A DNA stretch of 64,000 bases, from assembly GCF_005116475.1 (NCBI RefSeq), contig NZ_SWBO01000002.1:329258-393257 (forward strand), written 5' to 3'. Numbering within the stretch: the stretch's first letter is position 1; each line of letters begins with the position of its first letter. Under the pieces are notes generated by a model. That model was given only the letters and a program-made list of their open reading frames with translations, made no database searches and was not told the DNA's origin. The position numbers and the translations under genes are program-made. Source of the stretch: Pedobacter cryotolerans (GTDB taxonomy: Bacteria > Bacteroidota > Bacteroidia > Sphingobacteriales > Sphingobacteriaceae). This document shows, one piece after another, positions 33,823 through 42,769 of the stretch.

Positions 33823-35244
33823 ATGAATAACGACAATAAAGCAAAATATGCCTTTGGCATGGTAGGTTTAGGTACCATGGGAAGAAATTTATTGCTAAAT
33901 ATGGCCGATAACGGTTTTGCAGTTACTGGTTATGATAAAAGTGAAAAAATGCTTCAATTTTTTGAAGAAGAAGGCAAAAAACATGACCTAAAAGGATTTG
34001 CCGACATTGAACAATTTGTGGGGAGTCTTCAATCGCCACGCACAATTATCCTTTTAGTTCCGGCTGGAGCAATAGTTGATAGTGTAATTTTAGAATTGCA
34101 ACCACTTTTAGCCAAAGGCGATATCATTATTGATAGTGGAAATTCTCATTTTACAGATACAAGTAGAAGATATTTAGAATTAAAAGAAAAAGGCATACAT
34201 TTCTTCGGAATGGGAATTTCTGGTGGCGAAGAAGGTGCTCGTTTTGGACCAAGCATGATGCCTGGTGGAGATAAAGAAGCTTATGCTGTTGTAAAAGATA
34301 TGCTTGAAGCTGTTTCTGCCAAAGTAAATGGCGATCCATGTGTAACGTATATTGGAGCAGGAGCTTCAGGCCATTTCGTAAAAATGACACATAACGGTAT
34401 CGAATACGCTATTATGCAGTTATTAGCCGAAGCTTATGATATCATGAAAAATGGGTTGGGTTATGATAATAATCAAATTCAACAGGTTTTCGAAAAGTGG
34501 AATAACGGTCGTTTAAAATCATTTTTGATGGAAATTACTAAAGATGTGTTTTTAGTAAAAGATGATAAAACTGATGCTTTTTTAATAGACGTAATTAAAG
34601 ACGAAGCCAAATCTAAAGGTACAGGAAAATGGACGTCGCAGGTAGCAATGGATGTAGAAATGCCAATACCAACTATTGATGCAGCCGTTACTACCAGAAA
34701 TTTATCTAAACTCAAAAATCTTAGGGTTGAGTTAAACGAAGCTTTTGGTGAAACAGAAAAAATTAAAGCTGATGCAGATTTTATTGAGGATTTAGAAGAA
34801 GCATTTTATTTTGCTATGGCAAACGCTTATGCACAAGGAATGCATTTGTTATGGAAAGCTTCGATTGATTTTGAATATGGTTTAAACATGGCAGAAATTG
34901 CCAAAATTTGGCGTGGAGGATGTATCATTAGAGCAGAATTTTTAGAAGATATTTATCAAGCTTATCAAAAACAACCTGATTTACAGCATCTTTTCTCTGA
35001 TAAGAATGTACAGGCCAAAATTAAGAAAAGTTTAAAAGGGACTAGAAATGTGGTAACATCGGGAATAAATGCAGGTTTGGGCATCCCTTGCTTTACAGCT
35101 GCTTTAACTTATTTCGATACTTTAAAAACGGGAAGAATGGCCTCTAATTTAACGCAAGCTCAAAGAGATTTCTTTGGTGCGCATACTTTTGAGCGTATAG
35201 ATAGTGAAGGAATTTTTCATGCCGATTGGAATAAAAATTTATAA
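33823..35244 (+). CDS. gnd: 6-phosphogluconate dehydrogenase, decarboxylating
   Basis: 473 aa, the long (dimeric, NADP) form. FGMVGLGTMGRNLLLNMADN gives the Rossmann motif, then IIDSGNSHFTDTSRR, GISGGEEGARFGPSMMPGG (the substrate loop; E. coli has VSGGEEGA), KMTHNGIEYAIMQLLAEAY (catalytic Lys), KGTGKWTSQVAMDVEMPIPT, IWRGGCIIRAEFL and a C-terminal tail. Follows the HAD gene after one base, and zwf after 60 nt, giving the oxidative pentose phosphate order gnd-zwf-pgl. Confidence 0.97.
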   Translation: MNNDNKAKYAFGMVGLGTMGRNLLLNMADNGFAVTGYDKSEKMLQFFEEEGKKHDLKGFADIEQFVGSLQSPRTIILLVPAGAIVDSVILELQPLLAKGDIIIDSGNSHFTDTSRRYLELKEKGIHFFGMGISGGEEGARFGPSMMPGGDKEAYAVVKDMLEAVSAKVNGDPCVTYIGAGASGHFVKMTHNGIEYAIMQLLAEAYDIMKNGLGYDNNQIQQVFEKWNNGRLKSFLMEITKDVFLVKDDKTDAFLIDVIKDEAKSKGTGKWTSQVAMDVEMPIPTIDAAVTTRNLSKLKNLRVELNEAFGETEKIKADADFIEDLEEAFYFAMANAYAQGMHLLWKASIDFEYGLNMAEIAKIWRGGCIIRAEFLEDIYQAYQKQPDLQHLFSDKNVQAKIKKSLKGTRNVVTSGINAGLGIPCFTAALTYFDTLKTGRMASNLTQAQRDFFGAHTFERIDSEGIFHADWNKNL

Positions 35245-35304
35245 TTTATAATATACCCTATTACACTGAGCTTAGCTCAACAAATGAATACAAATTCATA
35301 AATC

Positions 35305-36819
35305 ATGAAAAAAAAGAGTAATCTTCATCCTACTATTTTTGTAATTTTTGGCGGTACAGGCGACTTAAACAAAAGAAAACTAGCACCAGCTTTATATAAC
35401 TTATATACAGAAGGTTATATGCCAGAAAAATATTCAATTATTGGTACGGGAAGAACTTCGTTTACGGATAAAAAATACCAAGAAGAAATTTTAAATAGTG
35501 TTAACCAATTCTCTAGAAACGGAAAAGTAAAAAAAGAACAATGGGCTGAATTTGAACCTAATGTACATTATTGCTCTGTTGATATTAGTGAAGAAAAAAC
35601 ATTCGAGAACCTAAAAAAAGAGATAGAAAAATACCAAAAAGAATTTGAAGAGAAAACACAAGTTGTCTTCTATTTAGCAGTAGCGCCAAATTTTTTCCCT
35701 TTAATTGCCGAGTGTCTTAAAAAATACAAGCTTACTGAAGATGAAGACAATTGCCGTATTGTTATCGAAAAACCTTTTGGGCATGATTTAGAAACTGCAA
35801 AAGAGCTTAATCAGTTATTGAGTAGAATTTTTACTGAGAAACAAATCTATCGTATCGATCATTATTTAGGTAAAGAAACCGTACAAAACATGATGGCCTT
35901 CCGCTTTGCGAACTCTTTATTTGAGCCATTGTGGAATAGAAACCACATCGAACATGTGCAAATTTCGGTTACAGAACAGTTAGGCGTTGGCGATAGAGGT
36001 GGTTATTATGAAGGTGCTGGAGCATTGAGAGATATGATCCAAAATCACCTATTGCAATTGTTATGTTTGGTTGGCATGGAAACTCCAATAAACTACGATG
36101 CAGATGAAATTAGACATCGGAAAGTTGAGGTTTTAAAGGCAATGCGTCCTTTTAAGCCAGAAGAAATAAGTACTAATGCCGTTCGTGGACAATATAGTAA
36201 AGGTTGGGTTGAAGGCAAAGAAGTACCAAGCTACCGTACAGAAAAAGGAGTAGATAAAAACTCTAATACTGAGACTTTTGCGGCAGTTAAATTTTTTATA
36301 GACAATTGGCGCTGGCAAGGTGTTCCGTTCTACTTAAGAACAGGAAAAAGATTAAATCAAACCTCATCAATTATTACCATCCAATTTAAAGATGTGCCGC
36401 ATCATATTTTCTCAGCTGGTGCTACGGAAACCTGGACACAAAATCGTTTAATCATCAGCATACAGCCAGAAATGAGTATTCGTTTGCAAGTTCAGGCCAA
36501 AAGACCTGGTTTAAAAATGGTGCTAAACCCTGTTGATATGGTTTTTGATTATAAAGGAACTTACGATACAGATACGCCAGAAGCCTATGAAACTTTGCTT
36601 TTAGATGTGATGAACGGCGACCAAACATTATTTATGCGAGGAGACCAAGTTGAGGCGGCATGGGAATTGGTAATGCCAATCATCAATACTTGGGAAAGTA
36701 AAAAATCATTAAACTTCCCTAATTACCCAGCAGATAGTTGGGGACCAGAAGAAGCCGAAGCTTTGATCGCTAGAGATGGTTTTCATTGGTTTACATTGCC
36801 ATTAAAGGATAAAGAATAA
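35305..36819 (+). CDS. zwf: Glucose-6-phosphate 1-dehydrogenase
   Basis: 504 aa, first enzyme of the oxidative pentose phosphate pathway. NADP-binding FVIFGGTGDLNKRKLAPALY, IEKPFGHDLETAKEL, the substrate site RIDHYLGKETVQNMMAFRFAN with the catalytic His, and EHVQISVTEQLGVGDRGGYYEGAGALRDM. The C-terminus has RGDQVEAAWE and WGPEEAEALI. Length is the standard bacterial size. Confidence 0.98.
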   Translation: MKKKSNLHPTIFVIFGGTGDLNKRKLAPALYNLYTEGYMPEKYSIIGTGRTSFTDKKYQEEILNSVNQFSRNGKVKKEQWAEFEPNVHYCSVDISEEKTFENLKKEIEKYQKEFEEKTQVVFYLAVAPNFFPLIAECLKKYKLTEDEDNCRIVIEKPFGHDLETAKELNQLLSRIFTEKQIYRIDHYLGKETVQNMMAFRFANSLFEPLWNRNHIEHVQISVTEQLGVGDRGGYYEGAGALRDMIQNHLLQLLCLVGMETPINYDADEIRHRKVEVLKAMRPFKPEEISTNAVRGQYSKGWVEGKEVPSYRTEKGVDKNSNTETFAAVKFFIDNWRWQGVPFYLRTGKRLNQTSSIITIQFKDVPHHIFSAGATETWTQNRLIISIQPEMSIRLQVQAKRPGLKMVLNPVDMVFDYKGTYDTDTPEAYETLLLDVMNGDQTLFMRGDQVEAAWELVMPIINTWESKKSLNFPNYPADSWGPEEAEALIARDGFHWFTLPLKDKE

Positions 36820-36828
36820 TTTTGTTAA

Positions 36829-36863
36829 TAGTCCATGGCTAATGGTTTATTGGCCATGGACTA
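36829..36863. repeat. Inverted repeat between zwf and pgl
   Basis: TAGTCCATGGC (36829-36839) and GCCATGGACTA (36853-36863) are perfect reverse complements with a 13-nt loop. A looser copy of the same kind of text (GTCTATAGACC, TCCATGAACTATTAACC) occurs at about 63300-63335. It lies 3' of zwf and upstream of the true pgl start. Confidence 0.8.
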
Positions 36864-36888
36864 TCAACTACTAACTATCAACAATAAC

Positions 36889-37611
36889 ATGAACTTACTC
36901 GTATATAAAACACTTGATGAACTCAATAAAGATTTAGCAGACTATATCATCAAAATAGCAGAAATGTCTATAGAAGAAGATGATAAATTTGATTTTGTGC
37001 TTACTGGCGGAAGTTCTCCTAAAGCTTTGTATCAATATTTAGCTACCGAGTGCCAACATCGAATTGATTGGGGAAAAGTTTATTTTTTCTTCGGTGATGA
37101 AAGAAATGTAGCTTCAACTGATGAAAATTACAATGGTTTAATGGCTAAAAAAACGCTATTAGATCCCTTGAATATTAAAGAAGATCATATTTTTTATGTA
37201 AACACTTCTTTAGCTCCAGAAGACGCGGCTGCTGATTATAAAAAAGCTTTAGATAAACACTTTAAAAATCAAGAAATTAACTTCGATTTGGTTTTATTGG
37301 GCATGGGCGATGATGCACACACAGCTTCAATTTTTCCGGGTACTGATTTGGTAGAGAATAATAAAGCTACAGTTGCTGCTGTTTATGTAGAAAAGTTAAA
37401 CACGCATCGCATTAGCTTAACCGCACCATTAATTAACCAAGCAGATCATGTTGCATTTTTAGTTTTTGGCGAAAATAAAGCAGAAGCGATTAAACATGTA
37501 ATTGGCGATGAAGAAAAAGATTTTAGCAAATATCCTTCGCAACTGATTAACCCTGTGGATGGAAAATTAACTTGGTTTACAGATGAGGCAACAACAAGTT
37601 TGCTAACATAA
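36889..37611 (+). CDS. pgl: 6-phosphogluconolactonase (start corrected)
   Basis: 240 aa from ATG 36889 (MNLLVYKTLDELNKDLADYI). An earlier ATG at 36835 would add 18 residues, but those lie across an inverted-repeat hairpin (36829-36863) and do not look like protein. Family blocks: FDFVLTGGSSPKALYQYLAT, WGKVYFFFGDERNVASTDEN, NYNGLMAKK, LLGMGDDAHTASIFPGT with the catalytic His, and RISLTAPLINQADHVAFLVFG. It completes G6P to ribulose-5-P together with zwf and gnd. Confidence 0.95.
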   Translation: MNLLVYKTLDELNKDLADYIIKIAEMSIEEDDKFDFVLTGGSSPKALYQYLATECQHRIDWGKVYFFFGDERNVASTDENYNGLMAKKTLLDPLNIKEDHIFYVNTSLAPEDAAADYKKALDKHFKNQEINFDLVLLGMGDDAHTASIFPGTDLVENNKATVAAVYVEKLNTHRISLTAPLINQADHVAFLVFGENKAEAIKHVIGDEEKDFSKYPSQLINPVDGKLTWFTDEATTSLLT

Positions 37612-37741
37612 TTATAAATTAGCTTTGTCGATTGATGTAGCAAACTTTATGAAATTGGTAGAGCTAAAAATTAAACTTTTTTTATTATCATCCATTACTA
37701 ACATACAATATTGTTGTTTAGTAACAAAAGATTAAATTCCT

Positions 37742-38350
37742 TTGGATTTGTTCAACTCGGCTCCTTCTCAAAGTATCAATCTACTTCCATTTGATGGAAA
37801 GGTGAATTACTATGGAAAGCTTATGCCACAAGAATTAGCTAACGAATTTTATAATTGCCTCCTGAATAATATTGAATGGAAAAATGATGAGGCCGTAATT
37901 TTTGGCAAACACATTATTACCAAACGCAAAGTTGCTTGGTATGGAGATCAAGCATTTGAATATACCTACTCTAACATCACAAAAAGCGCACTACCTTGGA
38001 CTAAAGAATTATTAGATTTAAAAGCTCTAGCAGAACAAAATTCTGGAGAAACTTATAACTCTTGTTTATTAAACCTTTACCATAACGGCGATGAAGGTAT
38101 GGCATGGCATAGTGATGGAGAAAAAGACTTAAAAAAAAATGGTGCTATTGCCTCTTTAAGTTTTGGCGCAGAGCGAAAATTTGCCTTTAAACACAAGGAG
38201 ACCAAGCAAACAGTATCCCTACTATTAGAAAATGGTAGTTTATTGATAATGAAAGATGAAACGCAAACTCATTGGCTGCATCGTTTACCTCCAACAAAGT
38301 TGATAAACAAGCCTAGAATAAATTTAACTTTTAGAACGATTATTAAATAG
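37742..38350 (+). CDS. alkB: AlkB-type 2-oxoglutarate/Fe(II) dioxygenase (TTG start)
   Basis: 202 aa repair enzyme that removes alkyl groups from 1-methyladenine and 3-methylcytosine. Iron ligands are in MAWHSDGEKDL (His-x-Asp) and the distal His of THWLHRLPPT; oxoglutarate-binding Arg residues are in KPRINLTFRTI. Other marks: NSCLLNLYHNGDEGM and GAIASLSFGAERKFAFKH. The start is TTG at 37742: the frame has no earlier ATG, the first internal ATG is residue 28, and the family normally begins near MDLFN. Convergent with ppx. Confidence 0.92.
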   Translation: MDLFNSAPSQSINLLPFDGKVNYYGKLMPQELANEFYNCLLNNIEWKNDEAVIFGKHIITKRKVAWYGDQAFEYTYSNITKSALPWTKELLDLKALAEQNSGETYNSCLLNLYHNGDEGMAWHSDGEKDLKKNGAIASLSFGAERKFAFKHKETKQTVSLLLENGSLLIMKDETQTHWLHRLPPTKLINKPRINLTFRTIIK

Positions 38351-38359
38351 TTTTTTGAG

Positions 38360-38446
38360 CGTCATTGCCAGCTTGACTGGCAATCGCAATGCTATAAAAA
38401 TGCTGTTCCTATTCGCTTTACGATTCCCGTTTTCACGGGAATGACG
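38360..38446. repeat. Dispersed inverted repeat between alkB and ppx
   Basis: GCGTCATTGCCAGCTTGACTGG ... CGATTCCCGTTTTCACGGGAATGACG (given here only by ends, 38360 and 38446). The local hairpin TTCCCGTTTTCACGGGAA is nested inside. It may end both convergent transcripts. Confidence 0.75.
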
Positions 38447-38449
38447 AAA

Positions 38450-39331
38450 CTATCCCTCCAAATTCTCCTCAATCAATAAATTAATAATCCCATCAACCAT
38501 TCCAACTTTTGGGACATAAATTTGCTTAATTCCTGTCCATTTCATTAAGGTTAAATAAATTTCGCAGGCCGGAATAATTACATCTGCCCTATCTTGGTTC
38601 AATTTCATTAAGGTGATACGCTCTTTTAAAGAATAAGAATTTAGCTCATTGTACATCGCATTTAGCTTTGCGAAATTTAATGGCATATCTTCTTTCTCGC
38701 CAGACATACGGAACAATTTATTGATATTTCCGCCAGTTCCAATCCCAGCTAAATGCTTTAAATCTTTGGTGTAAGTTTTAACCCAATCTCTCATTTCGTC
38801 CCAAGTTTCATCTTTATCTTGGTTATCTAAAATCCGGATGGTACCGATATTAAAAGATTTTGATGCTAAAGGTTGTTTATTTACAAAAACAGAAAGTTCT
38901 GTGCTACCGCCACCCACATCAATGTATAAATAACTTTTGTTGGCATCTAAATTTTGTTCAATATGGTTAGAGTAGATGATATTTGCCTCACGCTGCCCTT
39001 CAATTATTTCTAAATCAATATTGGCTAGCTTTTTCAGCTTTTTAATAATCTCTTTTCCATTCTCTGCTTCACGCATAGCGGATGTAGCGCAAGCCAAATA
39101 ATGCGTAACCTGATAAACATCCATTAAATTTCTAAAGGCTGTCATGGTTTTCACCAAATCTTCTATCTTTTTTGGCGAAATTTTATGGTCTAAAAATGCA
39201 TCATCTCCTAATCTTAAAGGCACACGAACCAAGGTGTTTTTCTTAAATCCGTAACCTTTATCGTTATGTGTAATGTCGGCAATTAATAATCGAACGGCGT
39301 TAGAGCCTACATCTATGGCAGCGTATCTCAT
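38450..39331 (-). CDS. ppx: Exopolyphosphatase / guanosine pentaphosphatase (Ppx/GppA), short form
   Basis: 293 aa. ASKHA phosphatase with YAAIDVGSNAVRLLIADI at the N-terminus, the ACATSAMREAENG segment, IIEGQREANIIYSNH, YIDVGGGSTELSVF (phosphate loop 2) and GIGTGGNINKLFRMSG. It contains only the catalytic domain and lacks the C-terminal HD-like domain of the E. coli enzyme. It follows ppk1 by 2 nt, so the pair makes and breaks polyphosphate from one transcript. Ppx rather than GppA is favoured by that pairing. Confidence 0.92.
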   Translation of the reverse strand: MRYAAIDVGSNAVRLLIADITHNDKGYGFKKNTLVRVPLRLGDDAFLDHKISPKKIEDLVKTMTAFRNLMDVYQVTHYLACATSAMREAENGKEIIKKLKKLANIDLEIIEGQREANIIYSNHIEQNLDANKSYLYIDVGGGSTELSVFVNKQPLASKSFNIGTIRILDNQDKDETWDEMRDWVKTYTKDLKHLAGIGTGGNINKLFRMSGEKEDMPLNFAKLNAMYNELNSYSLKERITLMKLNQDRADVIIPACEIYLTLMKWTGIKQIYVPKVGMVDGIINLLIEENLEG

Positions 39332-39333
39332 CG

Positions 39334-41391
39334 TTATTGATGTTTATTTTTTAAGTAATTATAAGTTTGTACTTGTGCTCTAACTTTAGTTCCTAATCTA
39401 TTTTTGTGGTATTTATTATTATTTAGCTGATTAATGTCTCTAGCTTTTATATTGTCTTGTAGCTGAAAATCGATAATATCCTTAATCTCTTGCCTAACCT
39501 CATCATCTAAAACTGGGAAACCAACTTCCACCCTGTGTTCAAAATTTCGGCTCATTAAATCTGCCGATGAAAGGAACATTTCTTCTTTGCCATTATTGCC
39601 AAAAATAAATACCCTTGCATGCTCCAAAAATTTATCGATGATACTAATTACTGTTATATTTTCACTAAAACCAACAACACCAGGAACTAAGCAGCAAATT
39701 CCTCGAACAATTAACTTAATTTTTACACCTGCATTGCTTGCATCGTACAATTTCTCTACAATACCTTCATCAGCCAAGCTGTTTACCTTTAAAATCATGT
39801 AGGCGGGTTTACCACTTTTAGCAAACTTAATTTCACGATCTATTAACCCATAAATTTTATTTCTTGATTCTAGTGGCGATACAATTAAATGTTTAAAGCC
39901 CTTAACGACTGTTCTTTTATTGAGTGCGTTAAAGAGTTTCAATAAATCTGCGGTTATTTCTTTTTTAGCCGTAAAAATGCTATGATCGCAATAAATTCTG
40001 GCAGTTTTTTCATTAAAATTACCTGTTGCCAAATTAGCGTAATACACCGCTTTTCTTCTTTCAATTCGCTTAACCAAACAAATTTTTGAGTGAACTTTAT
40101 AATCAGTTAATCCATAGTTTACGTTTACCCCTTCTTCCATTAATCTGTTCGTCCAAAAAATATTCGCTTGCTCATCAAACCGGGCTTTCAGTTCTACTAC
40201 GCAATTTACTTTTTTACCATTTTTAACAGCGTTGATTAAGGCATTAACTACTTTAGAATTTTCGGCTAAGCGATAAAGTGTGATGTTGATTTCGGTAACT
40301 TTAGGATCAATTGCTGCTTCGCGTAAAAATAAAATAATGTAATCGTAAGATTGATAAGGTAAATTAACCAGATAATCTTTTTCAGCTAACTTATTGAAAA
40401 TACTTTCTGTTCTATGCAAACCACGAACTTTTAAAGGCACATTTGGCGCATATTCTAAATCTTTACTGCCCACATTTGGAAATGCAATAAAATCGCCAAA
40501 ACGATGATACCTATTTCCTGCAATCAAACCCTCTGCTTCTATTTTAAGCTTAGTTACTAAAACCCCCAACATCTCAAAAGGCATGGCAGTATCATACAAT
40601 AAACGCATTGGTTTACCCTTTTTACGCTTATCTAAACTGGTTTTTAGTTCTTCAATAAATTTGTCGCTTACATTTTTATCAATATCCAGCTCGGCATCTC
40701 TAGTTAATTGAATAGAAAATGCTTCAATCTGATCGTAATTAAAAACGTAAAAAATATCATCTAAGCAATATTTGATAATATCTTCGGCCAAAATGATAAA
40801 TTTTAGCTCATTTGTTTCTGGCAAAACCAAAAACCTAGGCAAAAGCACAGGCAATTCAACAAGTGCAAACTTTTCAGTCTTTTTATTCCCATTTTTTGAT
40901 AATCGAACAAAGAAATATAATCTCCTGTCTTTTAGCTCAGGAAAAGGTTTATCCAAATCAATAAGAATTGGAACCAGATTAGATAAAATTTTATCTCTAA
41001 AATGTTCTCTTACAAACTCACCACGAGCAACGTTAAGCTGTGTATCATTTAAAATAAATATTTTGTTTTTCGCTAAGCCATTAATAAAAATATCCTGAAA
41101 AAGACTTTCGAATTTGCGCTCGTGCTTTACAACAATATTTTTGATTTCGTTGAGCACTTTTTTGGCATTAAAGCCTAACAACTCTTTAGTTTTATCATTT
41201 AGGTTTACCAACCTACTCAAAGTTGCTACCCTTACCCTATAAAATTCTTCTAAATTTGATGAAAAGATAGATAAAAACTTAATGCGCTCTATCAATGGCA
41301 CGCTTTCATCTGCAGCTTCCTGCAAAACACGTTCATTAAAATATAGCCAGCTTAATTCTCTATTTAAAAATGGAAGTTTTTTCTTCGGCAT
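39334..41391 (-). CDS. ppk1: Polyphosphate kinase 1
   Basis: 685 aa, membrane-associated in other bacteria. N-terminal FLNRELSWLYFNERVLQEA, the head domain, then KNGKKVNCVVELKARFDEQA, the NIFWTNRLMEEGVNVNYG segment, YKVHSKICLVKR with the first catalytic His, EHARVFIFGN with the second active-site His region, and SSADLMSRNFEHRVEVGFPV. PPK1 makes long polyphosphate from ATP. It is paired with ppx in an operon, and 2.7 kb from a gene whose product resembles polyphosphate glucokinase. Confidence 0.97.
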   Translation of the reverse strand: MPKKKLPFLNRELSWLYFNERVLQEAADESVPLIERIKFLSIFSSNLEEFYRVRVATLSRLVNLNDKTKELLGFNAKKVLNEIKNIVVKHERKFESLFQDIFINGLAKNKIFILNDTQLNVARGEFVREHFRDKILSNLVPILIDLDKPFPELKDRRLYFFVRLSKNGNKKTEKFALVELPVLLPRFLVLPETNELKFIILAEDIIKYCLDDIFYVFNYDQIEAFSIQLTRDAELDIDKNVSDKFIEELKTSLDKRKKGKPMRLLYDTAMPFEMLGVLVTKLKIEAEGLIAGNRYHRFGDFIAFPNVGSKDLEYAPNVPLKVRGLHRTESIFNKLAEKDYLVNLPYQSYDYIILFLREAAIDPKVTEINITLYRLAENSKVVNALINAVKNGKKVNCVVELKARFDEQANIFWTNRLMEEGVNVNYGLTDYKVHSKICLVKRIERRKAVYYANLATGNFNEKTARIYCDHSIFTAKKEITADLLKLFNALNKRTVVKGFKHLIVSPLESRNKIYGLIDREIKFAKSGKPAYMILKVNSLADEGIVEKLYDASNAGVKIKLIVRGICCLVPGVVGFSENITVISIIDKFLEHARVFIFGNNGKEEMFLSSADLMSRNFEHRVEVGFPVLDDEVRQEIKDIIDFQLQDNIKARDINQLNNNKYHKNRLGTKVRAQVQTYNYLKNKHQ

Positions 41392-41402
41392 GTAGTAAAA
41401 TC

Positions 41403-41429
41403 AAAAAAATCCTCCATTGGGAGGATTTT
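41403..41429. terminator. Terminator between ppk1 and the histone-like gene
   Basis: Stem AAAATCCTCC/GGAGGATTTT with ATTG loop (41406-41429), preceded on the minus strand by a poly-T continuation (TTTTTTTGA). Minus-strand reading ends the histone-like gene message before ppk1. Confidence 0.85.
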
Positions 41430-41497
41430 CAAATCTGCAAATTTTAAAGTTAAATTAGTGTTAAATAAAAGCTAATTCAATTAAAAATTTAATATAA

Positions 41498-42088
41498 TTA
41501 TTTCTTTGTAGTAGTGCTTGTTTTTGTAACTGGTGCTGCTTTCTTTACAACAGCTTTAGGTGTTGCTTTTACAGCTTCTTTTTTAACTGCAGTAACAGCT
41601 TTTGTAGTTGCAGATACTGCTTTTGTGGCTGCTGTATTCGCTTTTACAGCAACCTTTTTAACAGGTGCCTTTGTTGCCAAAACAGTAGCTTTAACGGCTG
41701 CAGCTGGTTCTACCTTAACACTTGTTGCAACCGGCTTTGCTTTTTTAACTGCCTTTTTTACAACCTTTGTAACCGATTTATCTACTTTTTTCATCAGTTT
41801 AGAAGCATCTTTTTTAGCCAATTTTAACTTTTTAGGCGCCTCTTTTTTAGCCGATGACGTTACATCTTCAATTTTATACTCTACAGCAGATTTAACTTCT
41901 TGAAATTTCTTAGAAAGTTTCTTTGCTGCAGATTTACTCATTTTAGCAATATCATCTGCAATTACTTCGGCATTATGGCCTAAACCTTTAACTGCCTCTA
42001 AAAATTTATCGGTTAAACTTTGTTCTATTTGTTTTTTAACCGCTTTTTTAGTGGTTTTCTTTGTTACTTTACTTTTATTGGTTTTCAT
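41498..42088 (-). CDS. Histone H1-like / AlgP-type Lys-Ala-rich protein
   Basis: 196 aa. N-terminal ~70 residues contain NAEVIADDIAKMSKSAAKKL and KKFQEVKSAVEYKIED, with some helical structure. The remainder is repeats of K-A-V-x-K-K and A-V-K-A-T-P-K-A type (VKKAVKKAKPVATSVKVEP, AVKAVTAVKKEAVKAT). The composition (Lys, Ala, Val, Thr) is that of histone H1-like nucleoid proteins (eukaryotic H1 tail, AlgP, HctB-like). It is expected to bind DNA or polyphosphate by charge. It is flanked by a strong terminator downstream and is single-gene. Exact repeat number is likely to vary between strains. Confidence 0.8.
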   Translation of the reverse strand: MKTNKSKVTKKTTKKAVKKQIEQSLTDKFLEAVKGLGHNAEVIADDIAKMSKSAAKKLSKKFQEVKSAVEYKIEDVTSSAKKEAPKKLKLAKKDASKLMKKVDKSVTKVVKKAVKKAKPVATSVKVEPAAAVKATVLATKAPVKKVAVKANTAATKAVSATTKAVTAVKKEAVKATPKAVVKKAAPVTKTSTTTKK

Positions 42089-42164
42089 AATTATTTTAGC
42101 GTTTTTTGTAATGGTAATTATATTTTACTAAATCTATTAATTTTTAATCATTTAACTAAACATC

Positions 42165-42656
42165 ATGCCATCTTTCGATATTGTAAGCAAAGTAGATGCC
42201 CAAACTTTAGATAATGCCATCAACAATGCAAAAAAAGAAATTTTAAATCGTTTTGATTTTAATAGCTCTAAAAGCACAATAGAATTGGATAAAAAGACAA
42301 ATTCTATCACTATTGTAACTGAAGATGATATGCGTTTAAAAGCAATTACCGATTCAATTATTTCTCGTATGATGAAACAAAATTTAGACCCTAAAAGTTT
42401 GGATTTCGGAAAAGAACATGCAGCATCTGGCAACATGATTAGAAAAGAAATCAATATTAAAGAGGGTATTGAAAAAGAAGCTGCTAAAAAAATAGTCGCA
42501 AAAATTAAAGACAGTAAAATCAAAGTTCAAGCATCAATGATGGATGATCAAGTTCGTGTAACCAGCAAAAACATAGATGATTTACAAAAAGTAATTTCTT
42601 TATGCAGAGGCGAAGATTTTGGTCAGCCTTTGCAGTTTATAAATATGAGGAATTAA
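42165..42656 (+). CDS. yajQ: YajQ-family nucleotide-binding protein (c-di-GMP effector family)
   Basis: 163 aa, two-domain ferredoxin-like fold. The protein begins MPSFDIVSKVDAQTLDNAIN and has TKKEILNRFDFNSSKSTIEL (nucleotide-binding region), DPKSLDFGKEHAASGNMIRK, KIKDSKIKVQASMMDDQVRV and the terminal CRGEDFGQPLQFINMR. In Xanthomonas a YajQ binds c-di-GMP; in general these bind RNA or nucleotides. It is divergent from the histone-like gene. The family is certain; its role here is not. Confidence 0.93.
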   Translation: MPSFDIVSKVDAQTLDNAINNAKKEILNRFDFNSSKSTIELDKKTNSITIVTEDDMRLKAITDSIISRMMKQNLDPKSLDFGKEHAASGNMIRKEINIKEGIEKEAAKKIVAKIKDSKIKVQASMMDDQVRVTSKNIDDLQKVISLCRGEDFGQPLQFINMRN

Positions 42657-42769
42657 TAATGAATGAATTTTGAATGATTGAAGGATTGAATAACCCGCTA
42701 CCCCAACTTCTTGCATTTGCATTCTGTTAATTCTCTCATTCAAAATTCAATCATTGAAAATTATAAACT

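Noticed and set aside
41514..41903. A 129-codon plus-strand frame of hydrophobic residues
   Set aside because: It is the reverse of the Lys/Ala-rich histone-like gene; alanine and lysine codons read backwards give Ala/Phe/Val runs.
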